DNA of 64,000 nucleotides from Impatiens glandulifera. Lineage: Eukaryota; Streptophyta; Magnoliopsida; Ericales; Balsaminaceae. The notes below the pieces were generated by a model, which worked only from the letters and a program-made list of their open reading frames with translations, ran no database searches and was not told where the DNA came from. The position numbers were made by a program, and so were the translations under genes. This document shows positions 46,464 to 56,561 of this stretch, one piece after another. The number at the start of each line of letters is the position of its first letter. Within the stretch, counting starts at the first letter, position 1. The stretch spans positions 27,585,819 through 27,649,818 of the forward strand of contig NC_061868.1 in the NCBI RefSeq assembly GCF_907164915.1, read 5' to 3'.

Positions 46464-47905
46464 ATGGAGACGAAGAAGCCATGCTTGAATGTTGTAATGG
46501 TTCCATGGCTAGCCCATGGCCATGTCTCTCCTTACTTAGAGCTTGCCAAAAGACTTGCCGACAGAAACTTCCGAATCTATCTATGTTCAACTCCGATCAA
46601 TCTGAGCTCCATCAAGAAAAGGGTCACACAGAAATACTCTCAATCGATCAAACTCATCGAATTCCATATCCCATCTCAACCCGACCTTCCTCCCCATTTC
46701 CACACAACAAATGGCCTCCCACTTCACCTCAAATCAGTTCTCAAAAGAGCCATGGACAAGGCCAGCCCATCTTTCACCCAAATCATTAAAACCCTGAAAC
46801 CGGACATACTCATTTACGACTTCAACCAAGAATGGGCATCAGTCGCCGCAACAACAATCGGGATACCAGCAGTTCCATTCATCAGCGGTAGCGCTTCCGC
46901 CATGTGTTATATCTTCCATATATTTATGAAACAGGGCGTTGACTTCCCTTATCCCGTCTTGAATCTACGGGGAACTCACTGGAACCGAATGATTCAAGAA
47001 ATGTTGAATACAACTCTGAGTGAGCAAAGTCAAACTGAAAGTGAAAGTAATATTCTTATTTTCATTCTATTTAGTTTAAATTTCAGAACTATAATAATAT
47101 ATTTCCAATAGGCATTCCGCTCTTTAGTAGAACCTGCGACATCATATTCATGAAGACGTTTGGAGAATTGGAAGGGAAATACATAGAGTACGGATCAAAC
47201 CTACTTGGAAAAAAGATAGTCCCCACGGGTCCTCTGGCTCAAGAACACGGAGACTCGGAAGATAACAGCGAGATCATGGAGTGGCTTAACAAGAAAGAGG
47301 CATCTTCAACAGTTTTCGTATCATTTGGAACAGAGTCCTTTTTGTCTAGAGAAGAAATAGAGGAAGTAGCAAAAGGGTTGGAGCTAAGTATGGTGAATTT
47401 CATTTGGGTGCTTAGATTTTCCTTTGAGGAGGAGGAGAAGATTTCAATTGAAGAAGCACTGCCCAATGGCTTTCTTGAGAGGGTGGGAGATAGAGGTCTT
47501 GTAGTTGAGAAATGGGCTCCGCAAGCTAGAATCTTGATGCACCCAAATGTTGGAGGATTTGTAAGCCATTGTGGGTGGGGTTCTATAATGGAGGCCATGA
47601 CATTTGGAATTCCAATTGTGGCTATACCCATGAACTTAGACCAACCAGTGAATGCGAGGTTAGTAGAGGAGATCGGTGTGGGGTTGGAAATAAATAGAGA
47701 TGAGAATGGAGGGCTGAGCGGGGAAGAGATTGCAGAGTTTATAAGGGAAGTCATAGTTGGTGATGAAGATGAGAAGAAGATTAGGGACAATACAAGAGAA
47801 ATGAAACACAAAATCAAAAGTAAAGGAGAAGAAGATATGGATTGTGTTGTGGAAGACTTGTACAAGCTTCACAAGAAGAATATTCATGAAAAAAACATGG
47901 ATTAA
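46464..47905 (+). CDS. UGT-B: intact UGT94-like UDP-glycosyltransferase (exons 46464-47046, 47112-47905)
   Basis: Predicted 458-residue cytosolic family-1 UGT. Exon 1 gives METKKPCLNVVMVPWLAHGH with the catalytic-type His20; the partner Asp is likely in LIYDFNQ (about residue 117). A 65-bp phase-1 intron (47047-47111, GTAATATTC to CCAATAG) joins exon 2. Exon 2 has KTFGELEG, the STVFVSFGTESFLSREE donor-binding stretch and the PSPG box (WAPQ ... HCGWGS ... LDQP, about 47512-47645), then a Lys-rich end. PSPG usually has HCGWNS; Gly/Ser variants occur in UGT94-type enzymes. The sequence style (WLAHGHVSPYLELAKRL, YHTTNGLP-like region) resembles UGT94 enzymes that add a sugar to the sugar of a glycoside; the actual substrate cannot be told. 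No signal peptide or membrane segment. Confidence 0.9.
47047..47111 (+). other. UGT-B intron
   Basis: GT..AG, 65 bp, 69% or more A/T. In frame on both sides (phase 1). The equivalent intron in UGT-A is also 65 bp. Confidence 0.8.
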
Positions 47906-48189
47906 TTCTCGAAGCTTATATATATTTCTCATACTTTTGTAATACTTAAATTGTTTTTAGATTATACAATTTTATGTCATGTTATTATTAGTTAATCCTA
48001 TGTACTTAGTTGTTATAATTTCTTTTAATTAATTTGTTGATTATGTTCAGGGTTGTCTCTACGTAAGCTCAGCAAAACCCTTGGACAAAGAGATCAAGAT
48101 ATTACCCCCATTATAATCTTTCTAATTAAAAGGGACATTTTTTTCACTAAAACTTAGTGTTTTTTTTTTATATATAAATTATTAAACTG
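47906..48189. other. UGT-B 3' flank
   Basis: Matches 17612-17913. Ends where the LINE poly(T) starts. Confidence 0.7.
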
Positions 48190-48388
48190 TTTTTTTTTAA
48201 AACGACTTAGCATCATTTCACTAAAAATTCCCAAAAACGGGAAAAACCTACGAGTTTAAGAGATTATTCTAGACAGGCCTAGAATGATTTTAAAGTTGTA
48301 ACATTCTGAATAAAAGTTAAAAAGCTAAAAACGTAAATGAATTATTTGATTATAATGTTTTCAATTCTAGTGAATTCAAAAAACGGTA
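48190..48388 (-). mobile_element. LINE 3' end (left piece of a split LINE)
   Basis: A poly(T) run (48190-48198) is the poly(A) tail of a minus-strand LINE placed directly after the last base shared with copy A. 48199-48388 would be its 3' untranslated region; it continues at 62386 behind the 14-kb element. The assignment relies on the poly(T), the absence of this segment in copy A and the LINE ORF2 end found at 62443-62660. Confidence 0.6.
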
Positions 48389-49725
48389 TGTTAGATAAAA
48401 TTAGACCGGTTCACAGAACTTAACACATAAACCTTTCATGCAGGAACAAAGAACCGGACCAGTCAAAGTATCCAACCGGTTTGAGAAAACCGGCCGGTCA
48501 GATCACTCAACCTGCTAAGAAGCTCCACCGGTCAAGTTAGTTAACCGACCTGAAACATGACCGCACAAAGAAAGGATCGGCCAAAGCTAAAAACCGGAAA
48601 CACCAGACAGCCGATCAGCTAGAAGGCAAAGGAATAACCGGAAGCTGTCCGGTTAAACCAATTACACCGGAAGCCATCCGGTGAAAAGTCAAATGACCGA
48701 CCAGCACAAGAAGATACTTTGGGTATCTGTTGAGAATGATACCAAAGGAACAGACTGAACATTTCCATATTCATACAAGTCTGAGGAAAGTCTGCAGGCT
48801 GCAGAAGACAGTCCTACAAGATCTTTCCACTTCAGGATAAATCATAAAGGAAATCTTCCAAGTACAGACAACTGTCTAACCAACAGTTACCACATTGAGT
48901 AAAAGACAAACATAGCAGGTTTGTCTTACACACCGGAAGAACAGACTGCAAAGTCTGTAGAGTTGACCGCCAGGTCTGAACAGATGACCGCCAGGTCTGA
49001 ATCACTGAACCTCTGCTCAGCCAATCAGATTCAAGAAAGTGAAATATGACCGTTGGCATATTTCACCTATAAAAGGAGCAGCTGAAGAAGAGTAAACGTG
49101 GGACAAACGGGATACGTGAGACAAGAGAGATTTTAAGGGAACACAGTGAACAAGTAATCTACAAGTGATAAGAGTGCGTTCTCTCTCTAGAAAAGCTTAA
49201 GTGCTAAGTTGAAGTGTGTATTTACAATTTTAGTGTAAATTGTACGGGTGTTATCGAGCAGGAAATAAGTCTCGATCGGATTGTATTTGTATTCCTTAGT
49301 GAATATGCTTTCTCGCGGTTTCGAGAGGAAGGGGTGACGTAGGAGTTTTATCTCCGAACATCCATAAAAACCTGTCGTGTTATTTACTTTCTGCTGGTTT
49401 TACATTCTAACCGACCCGTTCTAACCGACCTACACCATTTTGACCGACTCTATACTATCTAAACCGAATCACCAAGTTACAAAAACCGACCCATCAATTT
49501 CCAAACCTGCCTTATACAAAAACCGGTTCTGCCTATCCTGTAAGTGTGCTGCTTCAACCTGAAACAAACCTCTTCCGCGCTTGAACCTGGTTCAAGGGTT
49601 TGTGACAGTTTGTGTAGTATTGAAACCCCGATGTTAATCTCTAACAGGATTAATCACCACCCTTTGAGTGAGACGCCCTAAACCGGCCCAACCCCGGTCC
49701 TCCAGCGGCGACCTAGATCCTAACA
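48389..49725 (+). repeat. 5' LTR of the 14-kb element
   Basis: TGTTAGATAAAATT to GATCCTAACA. The first ~300 bp contain many CCGG-centred palindromes (ACCGGT, CCGGCCGG). CCAAT (49020-49024), inverted repeat 49039-49066 and TATAAAA 49068-49074 mark the promoter. Confidence 0.95.
49039..49074 (+). promoter_or_regulatory. LTR core promoter: palindrome plus TATA box
   Basis: GTGAAATATG, spacer ACCGTTGG, CATATTTCAC (10-bp perfect arms), then one base and TATAAAA. The spacer complement CCAACGGT contains the MYB/MSA-type core AACGG. Repeated in the 3' LTR (61696-61731). Confidence 0.65.
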
Positions 49726-49727
49726 AT

Positions 49728-49739
49728 TGGTATCAGAGC
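49728..49739 (+). other. Primer-binding site (tRNA-Met type)
   Basis: TGGTATCAGAGC, two bases after the LTR end at 49725. Confidence 0.93.
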
Positions 49740-49764
49740 AGTTAGTTTCAATACTCAAGCAAGC

Positions 49765-51567
49765 ATGTCTTTCGATAGGCCCCCTATGCTAGAAGGTGAT
49801 GACTTTGCCAACTGGAAGGCACGCATGCACCTACACTTAATCACCTTGGATGATGAGATGGATCTCATCCTGGCCGAAGGACCGATAATCATTGATAAGG
49901 ACAGAAAGGAATGGACAGCTGAAGATAGGAGAAGAAATAACCTGGATAACCATGCTAGAAACCGGATCTCCAACAGTGTGGACAGAAACACGTACTGCAA
50001 GATCAGAGACTGCAAAACCGCAAAGGAAACATGGGACACGGTTATTCAGATTTACGAGGGAAATGAAAGAACCAAGGAAAACAAGGTAATGGTAGCTACT
50101 CAGAAGTTTGAAAGCATCAAGATGAAACCGGGAGAAACAATGAGGGAATACAGTGACCGGTTCACTGGTGTGTTAGATGAGCTAGCAACTCTTGGCAAGA
50201 GATATGACAACAAGGAGGTCATCATGAAAGCTTTAAGATCTCTTCCAAGTGCGTGGGACATAAAAACAATGGTGATGAGGGAATCAAACTACCTAAGTAA
50301 GATGAAGCTACACGATGTATTTGAAGATCTTAAGGCATATGAGTTCGAAATGAGATCTAGGACTGAAGAAGAAGTATCGGCCTCAACCTCGACCAGAGCA
50401 CTGATCACATCCACCGAACCGGTCGCACCTGCACCTGCACCGATCAGAACCGCCGAACAGTTCACCGAGGATGCCATGGCAATGCTTGCACAGAAGTTTG
50501 GGAGGTTTATGAAAAGAAGCCAACCAACAAACTACAACTATGGTGATAAATCCAATGTAAGGTGTTATAACTGCAACTGTTTGGGACATTTCAAGTGGGA
50601 ATGTAGAAAACCGAGGAGGGATGACCGGAAACCGGATTACCAAAATAACCGAAATAACTATCAACAAACCGGTGAAGGAAGTGAGGTTCAAAAAGCACTG
50701 ATAGCCGACGATGGAGGAAGTTTATGGGCTCACAGTGACAGTGATGATGAACTCACATGCCTCATGGCAAATGAGGAACAGGTATTTGACTCTTCTTGTG
50801 AAGAATTTACTAAAGATGAGTTATATAATGCATTGAATGATATGCTAGAAGAGTATAAGAACCTGTTAGCCATGTTACCTAAGCAACTCAACTTTAGAAC
50901 CGACCCCATAGTACCCATTCCGACAGAACCGGAAATACCCGTTCTAACCAAACCAGAGATCACAAAACCTGATGAAATCCCTACCTTAGAAACCAAGTTA
51001 GAACCTGAACCACCACTCAAGACCGAACAGCCTAGTGAACCAGCTAGAGAATTAACCGAGGAGGAAAATGCCCGACTCCAGTATAAGATGGCCGCATATA
51101 AAAGATCTAGTGATATGGTGAACAAGATGTGTAGTTACAAAAGACATCCTACTTGCATGTTCGGTTTAGGATACATAAACGATAGATCCAAAGACCATAA
51201 ACCCGTAGACAGAGTAAGGTTCTCAAAGAACGACCTTCCTCTTATAAGTTTCATTAGAAGTTCCCTAACCGCCGAAGAGGAACTGACTGCCTATTATACG
51301 GAAGAAAAACTAACCTATGTAGGTCCAACCGCCTCTGAGAAATGGCTTGATCCTGAGAAAAGAAAAGCCGACTTGCTCAAAAATAGGAGAGCCAATCATC
51401 AACCGCGTAGGACAAATTACAAATCACCCTCAGTTAAGGCCTTCGCAGGAAAACCGAAGTATCCAAAACCTAGTGCCAAAAGGACGGTTAAGACCTTAGC
51501 AAAGAAAGCTGTCTGGTTTGTCAAAGTTTGGATGCCCAAGGGACTAACCGCATGTGGACCCAAGTAA
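49765..51567 (+). CDS. Gag of the 14-kb element (600 aa)
   Basis: Start MSFDRPPMLEGDD, shared with 41913. Residues about 1-230 form the copia gag body; the zinc knuckle CYNCNCLGHFKWEC lies near 267-280 with all four ligands; then an acidic region, a Pro/Glu-rich stretch (PIPTEPEIPVLTKPEI) and a basic C-terminus ending VWMPKGLTACGPK. 600 residues is long, as in Sireviruses. It packages element RNA. It ends at TAA 51565-51567; in the related remnant at 94-531 the frame ran on into pol, so this stop or the nearby 2-base difference may be secondary. Confidence 0.92.
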   Translation: MSFDRPPMLEGDDFANWKARMHLHLITLDDEMDLILAEGPIIIDKDRKEWTAEDRRRNNLDNHARNRISNSVDRNTYCKIRDCKTAKETWDTVIQIYEGNERTKENKVMVATQKFESIKMKPGETMREYSDRFTGVLDELATLGKRYDNKEVIMKALRSLPSAWDIKTMVMRESNYLSKMKLHDVFEDLKAYEFEMRSRTEEEVSASTSTRALITSTEPVAPAPAPIRTAEQFTEDAMAMLAQKFGRFMKRSQPTNYNYGDKSNVRCYNCNCLGHFKWECRKPRRDDRKPDYQNNRNNYQQTGEGSEVQKALIADDGGSLWAHSDSDDELTCLMANEEQVFDSSCEEFTKDELYNALNDMLEEYKNLLAMLPKQLNFRTDPIVPIPTEPEIPVLTKPEITKPDEIPTLETKLEPEPPLKTEQPSEPARELTEEENARLQYKMAAYKRSSDMVNKMCSYKRHPTCMFGLGYINDRSKDHKPVDRVRFSKNDLPLISFIRSSLTAEEELTAYYTEEKLTYVGPTASEKWLDPEKRKADLLKNRRANHQPRRTNYKSPSVKAFAGKPKYPKPSAKRTVKTLAKKAVWFVKVWMPKGLTACGPK

Positions 51568-51589
51568 ATGTGGGTACCAAATAGTTGTA

Positions 51590-54500
51590 AATATGTACAT
51601 TTTGCAGGATATAAATAGACAGCTAGGAAATTTTGAATGGTACTTGGATAGTGGTTGCTCCAGGTATATGACCGGGAACAACAACCTGCTAACCGACATC
51701 AGAATAGAAACCGGTGCACTAATCACTTTCGGTGACAACTCAAAAGGTAGAACTGTGGGCAAGGGTAAGATTGTCCATGGTAACCTAACAATTGATAATG
51801 TACTCTTAGTTGAAAACCTACGTTTTAACTTGCTAAGTATTAGTCAAATGTGTGATGCTGGATACACGGTAGAATTTCTTAAACATGCATGCTTAGTTAA
51901 GAACTCTCAAGGCACCATACTACTAACCGGAAATAGGCTAGGAAATATCTACAAGGTAGACTGGAAAACTAAGATAGAATATCCTGTATGCATGATAGCT
52001 AAGACTGATCAAACCTGGTTGTGGCATAAGAGACTAAACCATCTGAACATGAAAACCTTAAACTACATTCGCGGTAAAAAGTTAGTTGAAGGTATTCCTG
52101 ACATAGTATTTAACAAGGATAAGGTTTGTTCAGCATGTCAAATGGGTAAACAAACTAGGTCAACCTTTAAGAGTAAAGGAAACATTCAATCTAACCGATG
52201 CTTAGATCTCCTTCACATGGACTTATTTGGACCGATTCAGGTCATTAGCCTAGGTGGTATGCTTTACACCATGGTAGTTATTGATGATTACTCTAGATTT
52301 ACATGGGTAATATTTCTACCATCCAAACGTGAAACCGCAACAAATTTGATCACATTACTTAAACGTTTGCAAAATGAAAAATCAACTCGCATTAATAGCA
52401 TTAGAAGTGATAGAGGTACCGAATTTACCAACATCACTTTAACCGCATTTCTTGATGAATCCGGTATTAGACACGAGTTGTCTAGTGCTAGGACTCCTCA
52501 ACAAAATGGCCTGGCCGAGAGAAGAAACCGAACTCTCAAGGAAGCCGCACGGTCCATGATAGCCGATTCGGGCATTGCTCAGAAATTTTGGGCTGAGGCT
52601 ATCAACACTGCATGTTATACACAAAACCGGTCTCTAATTAACAAGTTTCACAACAAAACACCGTATGAGGTATACTTTAATAGGGTTCCCAACCTTAAAT
52701 ACCTTAAGATTTTCGGGTGTAAATGTTATATTCACATAAATGGTAAAACCTATCTTTCTGCTTTTGATGCAAAAACCGATACTGGGATCATGTTAGGTTA
52801 CTCAGTAGTGAGTAAGGCATATAGAGTATATAACAATAGAACATTAACCATGGAGGAATCACTTCATGTTGTTTTCGATGAATCGGTTGAGAGTAATACT
52901 GCATCATGCTTTGATCTACACAACAGATTGGAAAATAACAATATCCATTCTGATAGTGAAGATGAGATTCCGGTTTTCAGGCGGTTTATCCATGACCAAA
53001 TGGGTAATAATGAAACCCAGCCGGATCAAGCTGTTCCACAACAGGAAGTTGACACTTCGGTTCAAACCGAGGAAATCGGTCGGTCTGATAATCCTGTTCA
53101 GCCTACCGATATGTCTAGCCTTGATCAAGCAAACGGTAATTTGGTAGACATCCCTGAACCGAACTTCAAAAGGAACACTAAACATCCTCCTGAGCAAATT
53201 ATAGGTGACCTTTCAGAACCTGTTCGAACTAGGCGTCAAATTCTGGAGGAATATTTCAATTCCGCCTTTATATTTCCAGATTGAGCCGAAAAGAATAGAT
53301 GAAGCATTGTCAGATCCGGATTGGATCTTGGGAATGCAAGAAGAGCTAAACCAGTTCGAGAGCAACAAAGTCTAGTACCTAGTCCCTAGACCGAAAGATC
53401 AACCGGTCATAGGAACAAGATGGGTATTTAGAAATAAACTCAATGAAGACGGTTTGGTCACAAGGAACAAAGCCAGATTAGTGGCACAAGGTTACAAACA
53501 GGAAGAAGGCATTGATTTTGAAGAATCATTTGCCCCTGTAGCTAGGATTGAAGCTATTAGGATTTTTCTAGCATTTGCTGCATTCAAAAACTTTAAGGTT
53601 TTCCAAATGGATGTTAAAAGTGCATTTTTGAATGGTGACCTACGTGAAGAGGTGTATGTTGAACAACCACCCGGTTTCAAAAGTGCTGAATTTCCAAACC
53701 ATGTATACCGGTTAAACAAAGCTTTATACGGTCTAAAGCAAGCACCTAGAGCCTGGTATGACACACTAACCGCATTTTTGTTAAAACATGACTTCACCAT
53801 CGGTTCGGTGGACAAAACACTTTTTAAATTTGAGAAGAAGGAACATATCCTACTTGTTCAAATCTATGTAGATGATATCATATTCGGTTCAACCGATCCT
53901 AAGTTGTGTGATAAATTCTCAACCTTGATGACTAACAAGTTTGAAATGAGTATGATGGGAGAATTAAGTTTCTTCCTAGGTCTTCAGGTTAAACAACTTA
54001 AAGAAGGAACGTTCATAAGCCAACCCAAGTACACCAAGGAGCTTCTAAAGAAATTTGGGATGGACACATGTTCCTCAGCGGCTACTCCAATGAGCTCATC
54101 GGTTAAGTTGGACAAGGATGATGAGGGTCAATCGGTAGACCAGATCGCTTACCGGGGCATCATCAGTTCTCTCCTATATCTGACAGCAAGTAGACCGGAT
54201 ATTCTATTTGCAGTCGGTGTGTGTGGAAGATTTCAAGCCAATCCAAAACAATCCCACTACACAGCCGCAAAGAGGATCTTGAAATACCTAAAGGGAACAC
54301 CTGATGTCGGCCTGTGGTATCCAAAGGATTCATCCTTTAACCTAACGAGCTATTCAGATGCAGACTACGCAGGTTGCAAGATTGATAGAAAAAGCACCAG
54401 CGGAACATGCCAATTCCTAGGTGACCGGCTTGTTTCATGGCATAGCAAGAAACAAACATCAGTGGCCACATCCACCGCAGAAGCTGAATACCTGGCGGCC

Positions 54501-54830
54501 GGAAGCTGTTGTTCACAACTTCTCTGGATCCAACAATAACTAAAGGATTTCGGTGTCACAGCCGAAGAGTCTCCGATCTTTTGTGATAACACCAATGCCA
54601 TAGCAATCACCTACAATCCGGTTCTACACTCCAGAACCAAGCACATTGACATAAGGCACCACTTCATTTGGGAACATGTCATGCTGAAGCATATCCGGCT
54701 GGAATACGTACCGACAGATCAACAAGTAGTCGATATCTTCACCAAGCCTCTACAGGAAGCTAAGTTCTCTCAATTCAGACTTACACTCGGTTTAACCGAT
54801 ATTAGTCAGATCATCCCTAAGGATGTTTAA
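51590..54830 (+). pseudogene. Pol of the 14-kb element (protease, integrase, RT, RNase H), broken
   Basis: Frame 1 (to 53284): protease WYLDSGCSRYMTG (51640), integrase zinc finger LWHKRLNH ... CSACQ (52019-52140), core Asp (LHMDLFGP), Asp (SDRGTEF), Glu (AERRNRT). A 1-base shift near 53278 moves into the frame of EPKRIDEAL. TAG at 53373-53375 stands where Trp is conserved. Reverse transcriptase follows: [29 protein letters not shown] (53868). RNase [21 protein letters not shown], then TAA at 54537-54539, and the C-terminus to 54830 (DIFTKPLQEAKFSQFR). Catalytic residues are present, but at least three lesions prevent a full product. Confidence 0.92.
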
Positions 54831-55344
54831 AAGGAAAATCGATTCGGACAGACAAAACCGGTAGTTCCTCCTAAACTGTTGGATTTCAAATTTCCCAGGG
54901 TATCTATGGAAGAACCGCCTGGTTCATCAGTCAGAGTAAACCGACCGGTTATTTAGTGCATGCACCAAATAACCGCATCGGGATGAACAACTGATAACTG
55001 ACCGGTTCGGAAATAGGTTATCTTAGATTATTTGAACTTCAATCAAAAGTGGAATACTTATCTGTGTTTAAACTTATCTGTTCTGAAACATTTCCTTTTC
55101 AAAGTAAAATGGTCGCACCTAAAAAGACGTGAAGATCTGATATCTTTCATGGTCCAGGTCTATGACCAACACCCGTAGGCTGTAGACATGCTTATTTCAT
55201 GCAAAACTTTTTATCCTATGGATAATAGACATTATCACCTGTGATACCTGGATAATAAGATCCCCTCTCCATTAGTATATAAGATGAATAAAACCTTAAA
55301 CAAAACAATCACAAGTCATAACTCACTCTCTCACTAAGACAAAA
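54831..55344 (+). promoter_or_regulatory. Pol-to-accessory spacer with TATA-like box
   Basis: 514 bp, no ORF. TATATAA at 55276-55282 is followed by an A/C-rich leader and ACTCACTCTCTCACTAAG just before the accessory ORF1 start. Layout equals a plant core promoter. Confidence 0.45.
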
Positions 55345-56106
55345 ATGTCTCAGTTTCCAAACATCTTCCAAGTGGACTTCAAATCAGCAAAGAGTACTGA
55401 ACACTATGATGTGTTCAAAATGATCAAATCACTTGAAGACACAGGTCTTCAATACTTCCTGGATGACAAGCATGTCATCTATCCAGAATCTGTTCTAGAA
55501 TTCTTGTACAATGCAAGGGTTTTCAGAGGCACACCGCATTTTGACACCCATATCCAGTCAAAGGTGGGCGGTATAGTATTCGACTTCACGGAGAATGACT
55601 TTGGGAGATGCTTTGGGCTGCCAAAGCAAGGACTAACCGATCTCAACGTTCCGGCCGACTTAAAGGCCGAGATCTCCCTAACCTTTGCCCGGTCTAACCA
55701 ACCTGTCGATGACCATGGCACAAAGTCACTATTGAGGGCTGAATATCAGCTCCTCAATGACGTGATAGGTCGAAGCATCTTAGGGAGAGATGTGACGAAT
55801 ACCTACTGCTCCGCATCCTTCAACATGATGGCTGCTATAACCACCGGGACACCGGTTAATTGGTCAAGGGTACTGTTCGACGTCCTAATCTGGATGATTG
55901 GCGTTCGAACAGTCGGCCTCGTTCCCCAACTGAGTTGTCTATTTAATGAGTTTGGCGTACCGACCTGTCCGGGCGAAGGTCTGAATCAAGCTCAAGTGCT
56001 AACCAAGGAAGTAACCGACTCCTTCTATGAGCGGTTTGAGAAGGATTGGAAGAGGAGGAACCGTCGCAACAACCCCAACGGTGCAGTCACCTCCAGCGGT
56101 TATTAG
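55345..56106 (+). CDS. Accessory ORF1 (253 aa)
   Basis: Intact frame. N-terminal FQVDFKS (residues 8-14), DTGLQYFLDD, YPESVLEFLYNA, a strand-like block GGIVFDFTENDFGRCFGLP, then LLRAEYQLLNDVIGRSIL, MMAAITTGTPVNWSRVLFD and an end with CPGEG. The tail is basic (KDWKRRNRRNN). This layout resembles the plant domain called putative plant transposon protein (PF20167-like); inference from motif order. No signal peptide or transmembrane helix, so the env-like label used for Sirevirus third ORFs is not supported here. Function unknown. Confidence 0.8.
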   Translation: MSQFPNIFQVDFKSAKSTEHYDVFKMIKSLEDTGLQYFLDDKHVIYPESVLEFLYNARVFRGTPHFDTHIQSKVGGIVFDFTENDFGRCFGLPKQGLTDLNVPADLKAEISLTFARSNQPVDDHGTKSLLRAEYQLLNDVIGRSILGRDVTNTYCSASFNMMAAITTGTPVNWSRVLFDVLIWMIGVRTVGLVPQLSCLFNEFGVPTCPGEGLNQAQVLTKEVTDSFYERFEKDWKRRNRRNNPNGAVTSSGY

Positions 56107-56561
56107 GTCACTCCCTCCTACACCCGGTCATTTTGCTGCACGCACCGGGTGTATCTTTGTTCAACATCCTTATGATCATTTCAGTTTTATCTATGTCTTC
56201 TTCGGTTTTAGACTAAGTTATCTTCGGTTCTTATCGGTTACTTTTCAGTGTGTTGTTGCATGAGTCATTAATGAAAAGTAATATTTAATTAATGCAGTAA
56301 CCCCTAACCACCTGAATAATTACTACCCAACTAACTTGGTTACTTCTCAACTAAAACCTACCTCGAGCTCTGCAATCAGCCTCTTCCCAATGACCTTGGA
56401 AACATAAAGATTCTCTTCTCCAATAAAACAAAACTGACATTCAATGCTAATATTTTCCCTCCAAAACCGAATCTATATAAAGGGCTATCTTCTAATCAAC
56501 TAAACACATCCTAAACATAAAACTCTCTTGAACTCTCTCTCTAAATAGCAAAGTTAGCATC
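56107..56561 (+). promoter_or_regulatory. Spacer between accessory ORF1 and ORF2 with TATA box
   Basis: 455 bp. TATATAAA at 56474-56481, then a leader containing CTCTCTTGAACTCTCTCTC (56523-56541), before ATG 56562. No ORF. Confidence 0.5.

Larger units (their letters stand above)
32696..48188. repeat. Segmental duplication, copy B
   Basis: Collinear with 3511-17913. Later events in this copy: copia derivative 40573-43228 with TTATT duplication, 1733-bp deletion at 46284-46288, LINE starting with poly(T) at 48190. The homology begins in the C-terminal coding end of UGT-C. Confidence 0.9.
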
